A stretch of DNA of 64,000 bases. Origin: Dactylonectria macrodidyma. Lineage: Eukaryota; Ascomycota; Sordariomycetes; Hypocreales; Nectriaceae. The stretch lies in contig JAGMUV010000025.1 of NCBI GenBank assembly GCA_020744425.1, forward strand, positions 372,001 through 436,000. Direction: 5' to 3'. Positions 42,060 to 53,100 of the stretch are shown here, piece by piece. Below the pieces are notes generated by a model, which did not search any database, had not been told where the DNA came from, and worked only from the letters and a program-made list of their open reading frames with translations. Position 1 is the stretch's first letter, and each line of letters opens with the position of its first letter. The position numbers and the translations under genes are program-made.

Positions 42060-43134
42060 ATGTTTGATTTTGAGCCCTGGTTTCACGCCCATATCGGGTT
42101 GCTAGTCACCGCCATCCTGGTTCTCTTTGGGGCATGGATTGCTTCAATATCCAGAGTTCATGGCCGTGCAGAACCTGGCCGGGCGGGTTTCGTCTTTCTC
42201 GAGGTGTTGATGATTCTGTACATGCTGTAAGCACATCCTGACACTGGCATTTCAATGCGCATGAGGAGCATTGGCTATTGACACTGCTTAGACATCTACT
42301 CATGACTATCGTATCCGATGCGATCGTTCTGCAGCGGGCAAATCTAACCCTAAGTACCGACCGAGACGAGGAATACTGGGAGAAATTCAAACGAAGCATG
42401 CACAAGGGACTGATCGTTATTATCATCAGCCTCGTCTTCTCCATGATCGCCAACGTGCTGCTACTATTTTCGCTTGTCGAGCTCGGCAACGGCCTGATGT
42501 TCATGCTCAAGCAACAACGATCCAAGTCTCAGAAGATCATGCGCTACTCGGCTCTGTCCCTTGCGGTAGTCATGTTCATTCTTCAAATCGCCATCTTACC
42601 GTTGATGCTCAAGTATTTACCCATGACCTGGAGGGCTTTTGGCGACGAATATGGTGACTATTCATACGCCAATGAGATGTACAAAGGCTTGAGGAACATT
42701 CAACACTTGGGTCTTACATACGAGGTCCTGAACTTGGTAACAGCAATTGGTGTTCTCATATATGCATCCACCGTTATGCATGCCTACCGAACTGAGAAAT
42801 CTACCCGTGGAGTAAGTGTCCCAAACGACCAGTTCCGTCTATCACCAATCCTAATCATCTCTAGTGCGCAATCGCCTTTTTAATCATGGCCATTCTATTC
42901 TTCATTCGGGCAATGTGGCTACTTGTTTACCGTGTCTCATACATTTACATGCATGAGGATTTCCGGATAGGGACTGAAACGATGCTGGGTATCTTCTTCA
43001 ACTACTGGCCCTACACCGCCATCTTGCTCATCCTTTTCTTCGTTGCGCTCAAGAAGCAGGGTGGCGTCTGGACCACGGAGCAGCCTTGGACAACGACCTC
43101 GAAGAAGTCGCCCCCAAGTGTGGAAGAGAAATAG
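42060..43134 (+). CDS. Seven-helix integral membrane protein, fungus-specific
   Basis: Exons 42060-42226, 42292-42811 and 42865-43134 join in phase to 318 residues. Both introns have GTAAG donors. Seven hydrophobic segments can be seen: IGLLVTAILVLFGAWIASI, FVFLEVLMILYMLLHLL, LIVIIISLVFSMIANVLLLF, SLAVVMFILQIAILPLML, VLNLVTAIGVLIYAS, FLIMAILFFIRAMWLLVY and YWPYTAILLILFFVAL. A short polar C-tail follows. The plan resembles fungal seven-helix families of the RTA1 or DUF7702 kind, but I see no diagnostic motif and do not assign one. A 9-base tandem repeat sits just upstream. Confidence 0.75.
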
Positions 43135-44982
43135 GACGTACTAGTACGACTCACTGGATTTTGACCTCCATACCTACTGTTCATGTAACACATCATTATG
43201 CCCGCTACGATTACTGTACTTGCTCTAGTTTTAGAATCAATTTGAATGGGGAGAAGGAGCCTTTTAACCCTGTTGAGAATCTTTGCGCCGACCGCAACGT
43301 GTCACAGCTTCTTTTGACATATAGATGGCATCCATATAGATATTGGGTAACCAAACTATTTGAGTAGCCAAATTTGTTGAAGCTTTTGTCGTCATTGATT
43401 CTTCGTTGGTGACGTAGTTGGACATCTTTGGCGTTGGACAGGTCAAAGAAGGCGCTTGAAAAGAGGCCGCGAGGAAAACTTTGGGTAGGAATTCTACCAT
43501 GACCCCAGCCTCTCGGAGTTTGCAATACCGCATGATTTGTGCTGCACGACGCTCAATCAAAGCACTACATCAGGGCACACGGCCGGCGGTACAACGGTTG
43601 AGGTGTTGATGTGAGTCAAGCCTTTCAAGAAATAAAAGCCAACGTATCTTTAAGCCCCAACCTGATTACGGCTGATCATCATGTCTTGTGAGCTGCGGTG
43701 GAATTCAGATTGGGTGTCGAGCTAAATAATGGTTAACTTGGTGAAGGCGGTGCGGCCTTTTAGCCCAGACACAAACCCATGAGGATTAGTGGCAAGAAAA
43801 GCGTCAGTGAGTCATTGCGAGGGCGGTGAAACTGCAGTGCAGCATAAAACAGGACGCGACATGAAAGGCTAGGTTGCGGTAGAATGAGACGCCGAAGGAG
43901 AGACTCGGTGGCCCGGAAAAGCAGTCGACTATATGGCATCTGGGAACTTGCGACACCGGACTTAGGTACTATTTGGGTAGCTCCCTCTTAGTCCGTGGCC
44001 AAATTCAACAAGCTCAAGGCCTATGATAAGCTTACTCAAGTCTCTTGTGATAAGCTTAGAGCTTTGACCTCGGCCGCGGATCGGATGAAGGACGAGATGG
44101 GATGATCCCTTGATCGAATCCGGCAGTCGGTCCGCGATCCTCGGCGGAGAGCGGGGTATAAGCATGAATTAGGCAGGACCTTGTTTATTCGAAGTCAGCC
44201 AACAATACTACGTAGTATAGATCTTATCAAGTCCAGTGGACTAATTCATGCGTTAGGTAATATTCATTTTACGTTGCTGCCAATCACATCATCGGGCAGA
44301 CGCACTCTGGGGAAGCAAGATAGGCCGATCGTCGACCGCCCCTATGGCCGGAACTAGTAAGTTTCGTGTTAACCCCATCCATACCATCATAATAAATCCG
44401 TGTTTTAAGGAACTTTTTAAACACTCTCCAGCCGCATTCCTTACTGGTGCGTCCACGGTTTAGGTTCGAAAGCGGACATTGGGTTAGTTTCGCGCGAATC
44501 CCCCTTAGGCATGTGGAATGAAAGGGGTTCAACGGCGGCACTGCCGCGGCTCACCTGGAGCCTCAGAGTCACCCGATTGCTTGTGATGAAAAGGATCGTT
44601 GAGACTGCAAACACGAATGAATAGCCCTTGTCGGAGACCTCCGGTCTCCATCCTCCTGCCCATTTCTCGGATACTGGATGGCAACTAGAGGACCCAGCCC
44701 TAGTCAACCCACTAATGAACGGAGAACTTTTGGGCGTCTTGGAGGACTTTTGCTCGAGCGCCGATGGCGGACTAATGGAGACAGGGAATTCGATTCCGTG
44801 TTCCTATTCTCTTACAGCTGTTGGTGGATGAGTTCGTATTCACGAGTCCTCATAATTCCCCTGTCTATTGAACCCTTTATAAAGACCCAACCGATCCCGA
44901 AAGCCAAGAGAAAATCATCCAGCCAGCTTCAAAGCAACCGACATCCTCATCTCCTCTCGGCCTCAATCTCCAACTATCCATC
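43135..44982. other. Intergenic, no gene seen
   Basis: No supported coding sequence. A 14-base palindrome, atactacgtagtat, lies at about 44206-44219; its core recurs in the 54.5 kb region. Confidence 0.5.
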
Positions 44983-45956
44983 ATGTTGTTCCAGACTCTT
45001 CTCCTGGCTTCCCTCGGAGTGTCAACCGCCATGGCCGGCGTGACCACCAGAACCAATGTTGGCCGATTTGGTTGCGGAACGGCTGATCCTTCTGACGAGC
45101 ACATTGGCATGTCCAAGGTTTTCGCTGCTCAGGAGAAGAAAGCTGCGGCATCAGGCGGCGTGACTACTCGCGCCACCATCAACGTTGGCGTTTACTTCCA
45201 CGTCGTTGCCAAGTCTAAGACCGTCGCCGGTGGCTACCTCACAGTAAGTTGACCTGATGACTATTCACAAATACACACTAAGCTGACTGGGCATGTGATA
45301 GGACAAGATGTTGTCTGACCAGTTGGCCGTCTTGAACACTGACTTTGCCCCGCACGGCATCGCGTTTAACTTGCTCGGAACGGACCGCACCGTTAACTCG
45401 GGCTGGTCCGCCGACGGCAACGAGCTTGCCATGAAGAAGGCTCTCCGCAAGGGTACCTACAAGGACCTGAACATCTACTTCCAGAGCGCGCTGGTCGACG
45501 ATGCCCTCGGCTACGCCTACCTCCCGGAGTCTGTGTCTAGCGGAAGCACGCAGTTCTACCGTGACGGCGTCTCGCTGGATGCCCAGACCGTTCCCGGCGG
45601 TTCCTACACCAACTTCAACGCTGGAAAGACTGGCACCCACGAGGTTGGCCACTGGATGGGTCTCTACCACACCTTTGAGGGCGGCTGCACCGGCAACGGT
45701 GACTTCATCTCCGATACTCCGGCTTCGGCCAACGCCACTTCGGGTTGCCCCATTGGGCGTGACTCTTGCCCCAGGCAGGCTGGTGTCGACCCCATCCACA
45801 ACTACATGGACTATTCTTATGAGTAAGTGACACAAATGCTAGAACCCTTCATTGCACTTGAAGCTAACCATTTCTTCTTGAAGCTCTTGCTATGAGGAGT
45901 TCACCGCTGGCCAGAAGACTCGCATGTACAGCTTCTGGGACACCTACCGTGATTAG
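44983..45956 (+). CDS. Secreted zinc metalloprotease, M43 (pappalysin-like / MEP1) type
   Basis: Exons 44983-45243, 45302-45822 and 45884-45956 join in phase to 284 residues. MLFQTLLLASLGVSTAMA is a signal peptide of about 18 residues. A short propeptide-like region with CGTADPS follows. The zinc motif THEVGHWMGLYHTF matches HExxHxxGxxH, with Glu as catalytic base. IHNYMDYSYD supplies the Met-turn methionine of metzincins. Cysteines in GGCTGNGD, SGCPIGRDSC and SCYEEF are placed as in fungal MEP1-like enzymes, whose usual length is 270-290 residues. It would degrade extracellular protein; in pathogens the family can act on host proteins, but nothing here shows that. Confidence 0.92.
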
Positions 45957-46262
45957 ATGGTTGAATGATCTGGACTTGAGGAGTTGGGGCATAGCGATAG
46001 GATGTGCATGGCTATGGAGTGTTGTATATAGTGCCAGATTCCACCGCACATATTCTTCATATTTTCGACTTGTATAAATGACAAGACACGTGTAACTCAC
46101 GTTATGAACTTTGACCACAATCCAAAATCCGTCAAATAGTCTTGCTAAGGTTAGAAGAAACCCCCCACCCCCCCTCCGGTACTTAGCTCAACGTCGAGCT
46201 TAGATCAGCGCCATCTCGATCATATTTCTGTCTCACTATATCAATCCACATCAAAATCTTGC
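45957..46262. other. Short intergenic between convergent genes
   Basis: This is a 3' flank region with a C-rich tract at about 46161-46176. No gene is seen. Confidence 0.5.
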
Positions 46263-47544
46263 TTAATACCCTTTCCATCCCGAATCCAACTCCGCACGTT
46301 GCGATCGGCCGTTTCTAAGCGCCGCCACTTCAGGAGAAAGCGGGTTCGTTATCGCATCTGAGGGCCGCCCCATAGTGCTCACCTCGTTTGACACCATCTC
46401 ACTCGGCGGCACCGAACCCGTGTAGTAACGGTTCTCGGTGGCTGTCATGGAACTCGCCAGACCACTATTCGCAGGAGACCCGTGGACCTCGAACTCTTGG
46501 TGAGGATCGCCGTCGAGCTCTCCAACATGCTTCTCCGTTGGGACTGACTTCCGGCGGCGAAATAGCAAGAATAACGCGCTGAGGACAATGCCAACAACGG
46601 CTAGACATCCGATGACGATTCCAGCAATCGCACCGCCTGAGAGCTTGCTTGATCCTCCGGAAGAGGAGGCAGCGGCAGATGCTGAGGTTGTTGGAGTATC
46701 TGATGGGATCTCTGAAGTAGTTTCTAATGAAGTGCTCTGTAAAATAATCAATTGTCAGTAGTCTTGTACAAGCCATGGCCAAGCATGATTCACTCCGGTT
46801 CTTAGATTTCAACGTACAGCTGTTGTCTAAGGGGCAAAGTTAGCCTGATCCAAGATAATTGCCCAACATGAAAAGACTTACAGTTGTCGCCACAATCAAG
46901 TCGAGGGCGAATCCATCAATCACATGGCCGTATGCCTGATCGAGTGAAGACGACGCCACCCATTCGACCGTTGCTGTTACATTTTCCGTGTCGTACGCAG
47001 GGACAGTCGTAGTCTGCCCGACTGTAAAGGGGCTGTAGCAAGTGCCTCCATATGCTGGTCGGTCCGTGTCGGATGTCACAGTCGGCGGCGCCAAGTTGTA
47101 GCCACTCGCACAGCAAGCGATGTATCCATTATCCCACTGCCTGGCCGTCTTCCATCCCTTTGGGCATACCAACGGACTCATCAGTGGTGCAATGGAGCTC
47201 GATTCGTTGACGAGGCTGGTGTATCGCTTCATGAACTGAGAGGGGTAGCAGTCGGAGGCCTTGATGCCGATAGCGGGCTGGGGTTCGTCCAGCCACAGCG
47301 CGTATCCTGGAGACGCGAGTTGTGTGAGATGGCCACAGGACGAGGGTGGTGTGAATGTCGTTGTGAGAGGTTCGACGGCAATGGTGACGACGATTATGGA
47401 CTGTTCCACTGTCGTTTTCTTTGCTGTTTTCGTGCTCTCATCGGTTTCCGTGCTTTCATCGTCGGTCTTTGTTGCTGTGCTCGAGTCCTTGGCTGAGACC
47501 ATGGCCGCCAGCCCTAGCAGGGCAAGCAAAGCTGAACTCTGCAT
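46263..47544 (-). CDS. Single-pass cell-surface protein (Mid2/WSC-sensor-like) with a 9-base exon
   Basis: Exons 47544-46882, 46826-46818 and 46736-46263 join in phase to 381 residues. MQSSALLALLGLAAMVSA is a signal peptide. A Thr/Ser-rich stretch follows, then an extracellular Cys-containing domain (SSCGHLTQ, ASDCYPSQF, LVCPKGWKTA, YIACCASGYNL, GGTCYSPF), a Ser/Ala-rich stalk, one helix (GGAIAGIVIGCLAVVGIVLS, then ALFLLF), the stop-transfer RRRKS, and a tail of about 90 residues. The Cys module recurs in fungal proteins of unknown role; the overall plan resembles Mid2/WSC-type wall sensors, without a true WSC domain. The middle exon codes only Thr-Thr-Ala; its flanking GTAAGT, TTAG, GTACGT and ACAG signals support it. 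Confidence 0.75.
46818..46826 (-). other. 9-base micro-exon
   Basis: ACAACAGCT lies between a TTAG acceptor and a GTACGT donor and keeps the frame between the two large exons. Skipping it would also keep frame. Confidence 0.55.
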
Positions 47545-48799
47545 AGTTTCTGCCTCGTCGAACCAAAATCAAACAAAAAAAAACTGGAACTGCACACTTC
47601 CGGGGGACCGAAGATGAAGTATCAAGCACCAAGGGAAAGACGTAGGACACTTATCTCCGGTGTGGGCTAGGAACATCCTGGAAATCCTCAATCAGAGGAG
47701 CGAGCGGGTACTGCATCCTCAATCCTACCCATGGAATTCAGTGGGACTATCCATCTGACTGTATTTTTCATCAGTAAGGATATTCTATCCCTACACGTGC
47801 CAATCGCCTAGCCTTGTCGGTTTTGAAGGATTCCAAGAGTGGAGTTAAATGACATGACACGCACCCATGTTGAGCGCGAGTGGAAACACCAAAATACTGC
47901 GTCAGTTCGCACAAGAACTACTCTGTGAAACTCATCTTCCTCTTTTTGAGTCGTTCGTTAAGAAATGTGCTAGCAGCGAGGTGTTGCTTGTGGTTTGAGC
48001 AATCTCCAAGCGACAGTGGCACATGGAGCTTCATTTTTCTAGTCACCTCGGAGTAAGCACCGCGTCCGTTCTCCACGTGTTATGGCCAGCCTTATGTAGC
48101 ATACTAACTGGGGACTATGGAACAAACTTCCAGATGTGGTTTAAGATGAGGCGGCACTTGCTGCCATCACTCCACACTTTAAATTGCATCTTACGTGTTG
48201 ACAGGTAGGCAGGTTTGCAACGCTGTGCTCTGGCCGTATGTGAGTGGTTCGAGTTGGGGAGACCAGCATCATCCCGTTGCATCCCCCCGGCGGCAAACGC
48301 CCCTGCTAGCAAGGTGAGCGGTTCCATCATCCCTATGAGGCTAGGATGTGGGACAGCAAGGCCATGGGTGGAAAATTCGAAGACATGTCCCTATTCTTCC
48401 TTGATCGGCACCACTCGCAAGGTTGATATGTCAGAATGTCAGAATGTCAGATAATAGTCCAAGTTGCTGTCGCATTCATGCACGCGAAGTGATATGGAAA
48501 ACTCCGCACTGAAATAGATGCCCAGTTCTTGCAACTGTCAACCCTACTGTTGGTGTGGATCCGACCGTACAATCCGGGTTTAGCCACCGTCCCGATTTAC
48601 ACCTAATTTGTAAGGCAACAGCCGACATCGCTGATCATAACGCCGACCACGGCGTCTCCCCTTTTTCTAGCTAGTCAGATCAATCATAACACACAATTCC
48701 TATGCATCCTGCCGCGGCTAGCTTTCAATACCTACCCTAGCCACAATCTCCTGGCCAACAATTCTACTCATAAGACCCTCGTTATTCCTCAACCTTGTT
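47545..48799. other. Intergenic, no gene seen
   Basis: No supported coding sequence between the cell-surface protein gene and the 3' end of the methyltransferase gene, both on the reverse strand. Confidence 0.5.
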
Positions 48800-50176
48800 T
48801 TAGACCTCTTTGTCACCAGGTTTTCTGCCTGTAACCACAATTATTGGCCAGTAAGCATGAATCAACTTGTCACGCATATCCTTCTTTGCCTCCGCAGCCA
48901 GGACGTTGACCTCGTCGGGGGTCCACCCAAGCCCCCTGGTGAGAAAAGCCATCAGGAATCCTTGCAGCCCAGTGACAATGTTTTCATGGTTCCAAGCTCC
49001 TAGTTCCTTGAACTTGGCATCGCGCGGCCAGGTGTTGGAGGGCCACTTGTAGTGGTACTCGCGGACGTCCTCGAAGCCAGCTTCCTCGAGCATTGGCTTG
49101 AGGGTGTTGAGGTCGATCAATGCGCGGTTGAGCTTCATGGCTGCCTCGCCGAGATGGCGCATTGAGCGGTGAAGAGCGTGAGTCGGGCCAAGGGTCCCAT
49201 CGTCAGAGAGCGGAAGGTCGAATTCCTGGAACTCTACGTATCCACCGGGTGCCAAGTTTCTTGGGCGGATCAGTGAGGAAGGAAATCCTGGGAGCTAAGA
49301 GTAGACTTACTTGAACGATTGGCGAACATATTCCTCCCAGTTCGAGATGCTGCAGTTGTTCATCCGGCTGTGGATGTAGTTGAAAGGCTTCGAGAAGGTC
49401 CATTCCTCCTCGAAATCGTCTATTTCAAAATGAACGTTGGGTGGGACACTGCGATATTCATTAGAGGCAAGTTCCGAGACTGAGGTGACTCAGGCTCTAC
49501 GAACAATTGTGGTTGGATCGGTGAGAGATCGACGCCTACAACCTATGATGTCAAGATGTAAGATTGGGGCACACCATGCAAGAGAGACGTTCTAACCTCG
49601 GCATCGGGGTGCTCGTCTCCAAAATCCATCGCCCAGATACCAGTGCCAGTCCCGAGGTCCAAAACGCGACCAACATTGGCCTTGGGCTCGTTGGGCGGGG
49701 CAAAGCCTAGCTTCCCATTGAGGGTGAGGTAGAATATGTGATGCTGAAGATCTGAGGTTTGAATGTCAGGAGATACCTTAACATAATAGCTGGCAGTTCA
49801 CCCACCTAGACGCTCGTTCTCGGCGGCATCATTGGGGAGGTGGTACTCTGGATATCCATGATCAGCCCACCTCGATTCTCACTCGTCGACTTGTCGTGGA
49901 TTGAACAATTCGTAACCTACGGCCATCATGGAACTTGTGATACGTTCTCCCGTTTTCCTTTCTGTAGTCGAGAATCGAGCTGTTCAAGCTAGCTGTCGAC
50001 GATTCCGTGTCCTGCAACCATTAGGGTCAGATCAGCCAAACACCATCGGGTGAGGGCTGCGCGGGGTAGCATCGTTCGAGCGGGAAAGGATCATGGATGC
50101 ATACTGTCGCGCCAATGGCCGAATCGCCATCACTGAAATCGTCCGGTTCCACTACTAGCTCGTGCTGTTCCTGCAT
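48800..50176 (-). CDS. LaeA-like SAM-dependent methyltransferase
   Basis: Seven exons (50176-50105, 50011-49921, 49847-49806, 49751-49597, 49542-49505, 49448-49311, 49259-48800) close in phase to 331 residues. The N-terminal region has LDYRKENGRTYHKFHDGQYH and LPNDAAENERLDLQHHIFYL, the leader shared by LaeA/UMTA-type proteins. Motif I is VLDLGTGTGIWAMDFGDEHP. VVGVDLSPIQPQ and DDFEEEWTFSKPFNYIHSRM follow, then LAPGGYVEFQEFDLPL. LaeA controls fungal secondary metabolism, but genomes carry many paralogues, and this one could be a small-molecule or unknown methyltransferase. It lies 20 kb from the PKS, so a direct role in that locus is not shown. Confidence 0.88.
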
Positions 50177-53100
50177 TTCGCGTTTGTATGGGTGTCTTAC
50201 GAGATAAGTCGAGTTATATCGAGATCGATACTAGGCCGTAACTCAAGTTAGTAGGGTCGTGAATAGCGCAAAATCCGAGCGGGGATCCGTGGGGACTCTG
50301 GGTTGGCAGAGTTGAACAGGCCACCAGGAGAGCGGGGTTAACAAGTTCCGCTATGTCCGACGCTTTGATCTCTTGACGTGTTGATTCGCGGATTTATCCC
50401 GTCGGAGTTACATGGGTATCTTGGTTCGTTCAGGATGCTCCGTGCTGAGTGAGCACTACATGGACCCCATGTAACCGGAGGCCCTGCCGGTGCCACTTAT
50501 TGGTCCGTGAGAAATCAGTCACTAGATAGTTCGAGTAACTGATATCCAAAGAAAGATTTCATCAACGAGCTGAATATGCGGCATCAACTGAAACGCTTGC
50601 TGACGCTGGATGCCATGATACTTGACGCTGTCACTTCACTTCCGCAACCACATCCTCCGACGACTCTTGGCATCAGCTAATAGACTGCAACTGATTGAGT
50701 GCCAAATCTCTTCTCCGCGTAGTGAATTCACATCTTGAGCTAAGTCTTCGAGAAGCCTTGATAGTCTCACCTGATTCTGAGTCGACGCTAACAGAGTCTG
50801 AAAATGCTAGATATGTTGCCGAACTGCGGTACCTAGGTACGCAAAACTAACATGATCAAGCTGAGAAACTAATCCACATTCCGGAGACCTGGGTGGGTCA
50901 GTTTGGGAACGGCATCTGTGTCGAAGATGCTGGCCATTGTCGCCAGGGAGCGGAAGGAAGTGGTGGATTGCTGAGGCCTGGCTTATTTGAAATCCAGCAA
51001 CGGTTTTTAAGTCAATCAAAATTCACCTCTAGTCTTTCGCAACGAACCCCGATTACGATATCGACGTATCCCCTTCTATACACGTACGGATGATTTGAAG
51101 ATGGAAAAGTCCTTCAGTCTAAAGGCAACATCTCGCCAGACAACAGAACTCGGTTGACTTGCAAACACATCCGAACATTCGACAGAACGAAGAAGAGAAC
51201 ACGCCATTAGCCTGGAACAACAAAATTACTGAGCATATAAAGTGAGGCGTCGTGTCAAGGTTGATGGCGCAGGTGCTGAAGAGCCGGAACTGCGTTCCAA
51301 AGACACTAGTCTCCCGAATACATGCTTTAATGATTTTGGACCAAGTCTTCGAAGGACTTTCAATAACACTCCCAATTTAATGACCTTCAGGCTCGATTAG
51401 AATGATAGCATCAAACAAGCGCGAATCAAGAATTAGGAGGGGATGTTGCTCCACATCGTCGTGGGATTTACCACGGCTGAGAGCCATCAAGGAACAGAAT
51501 GATAAATTCACTACTGAGGAATGACATCTGCCTCTGTTCGTCTCATTCAGACAACCCAAGTCCGTCGTTGTGCTCACTTATGCCAGACTGAAGCCACCAT
51601 GTGTTCATACTAAAACGCCATGGCAAACTCCATCCCGGATAGCGCATCCGGTCAAATGGGGGAAGTCGGATCCGTCAAGCGAGCTCCACAGCAAGAGCTC
51701 GAGGCTTGGAGGTGCGGAGTGAACCTTTACTGCCCACGGAATTCTTTCCGACAACTGGGCATGAGCTCCGTTGCTAGGGCTGTCACCAGCTGCAGCAAGG
51801 TAAGCCTCCGGATGGTCAGCGCTATAGATGTGGAACAGTCCCAATGGTGGCTGCTGCATGAAGCGACAAAGAAGGCTGAGAAGACGACAAGGGCAGCTTG
51901 AGAACCCTAGCTAAGGCTATTTAAGATGTCTGATAACCACAGGTCTGAATCCCGGCTCATGGTCCGTGAGGCCAATCTCCGCAATATGCCTGATAGCGAC
52001 CCCAGCTAATGAGAGGGCCTGTTGTCGGATGAAGACACAACCGAGGATAACGAGAAGGACAACCTTGATAGCTTCATTAATGTAGGTAGCCCTAATCATG
52101 GCCATCAATACGTTACCACCGCAAAGTCTATACTTACCTTGCTTTTTTTTTTTAGTAATTCACTGTCTTCTAGGAGAAACATGTCATTGCTCTTCATCCG
52201 AGACTCGGTGTTCGCCAGGAGATATTAGAGTCGGCACACCTACCCTATACTTCCCAACTCGGTTGTAGAGTTTTCGGATCCCATTACAACTGTTTCCCAG
52301 GCATTGCAATTAAGGTTACAAAACATACACATCACCTATGTTAGGCTACTGTCGGACATCGTTGGCTGCGATAGATGCATCTAGTTCGTTTTGTTGATGT
52401 ATGGGGTAGTTTAGTCGAAGAATCCCGGTTGACACAAATGGTCTGGTATGTGCTAACCTTGAGATCGACCGGATATTTAATGGGCCGGGGCAGGAATGAC
52501 CTAGGATAGCTTCAATAGCCATACCACAAGAAGGTAGCAACCTAGTAGCCTTGTCGACATTAAACTTTGGGTATTGAATTCTTCCAACACTTGCTGAGAT
52601 CGGTATGATCTGACTGCACGGTCCGACTATTGCCAAGGCTGTCCGCTCCATCAAGGGCGAGTTGTGGTACACTACATGGTCCGTCAACCGGTTCGGTCCG
52701 ATAATCGGACCGTAGCTGCCGAGATGCTGCACTCGGCAACATTAACCCCCTCTGCTACTCGCCACTACCTGAGAGGTGTGGGTTACTTTCTGCCCCTGAT
52801 TTTCTGATCACATGTTTTTTCCTCGCCCACAAGCAAGTGGGATTGTAAATGCCACAAGGATGCGATGAAGACATGATTTGATCTTCTTGAGTGCATGTGG
52901 CTCTTTGTGGACACATCTGCGTCAGGGCCGATCATGGTATAACACCATCAGTCACCGCCATGTAGATAATACTGTTTCAGATTCTATACGTAATCTGAAA
53001 ACACATGTTCGAGTCCTGAAGGGCAAACATCACCCCATCATCGCAGTGTTGCTCGGAGTTCCTGTCGGGATTTTATCCTCGGCTAGATTCTCGCCGGGCT

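Noticed and set aside
45278..45835. 185-codon antisense frame over the metalloprotease exon
   Set aside because: Shadow of the HExxH-containing exon; no start context, motif or splice support.
51605..52108. Open frames of 60-93 codons on both strands with a hydrophobic stretch
   Set aside because: None has a recognisable family or consistent splice model; one hydrophobic run is not enough.
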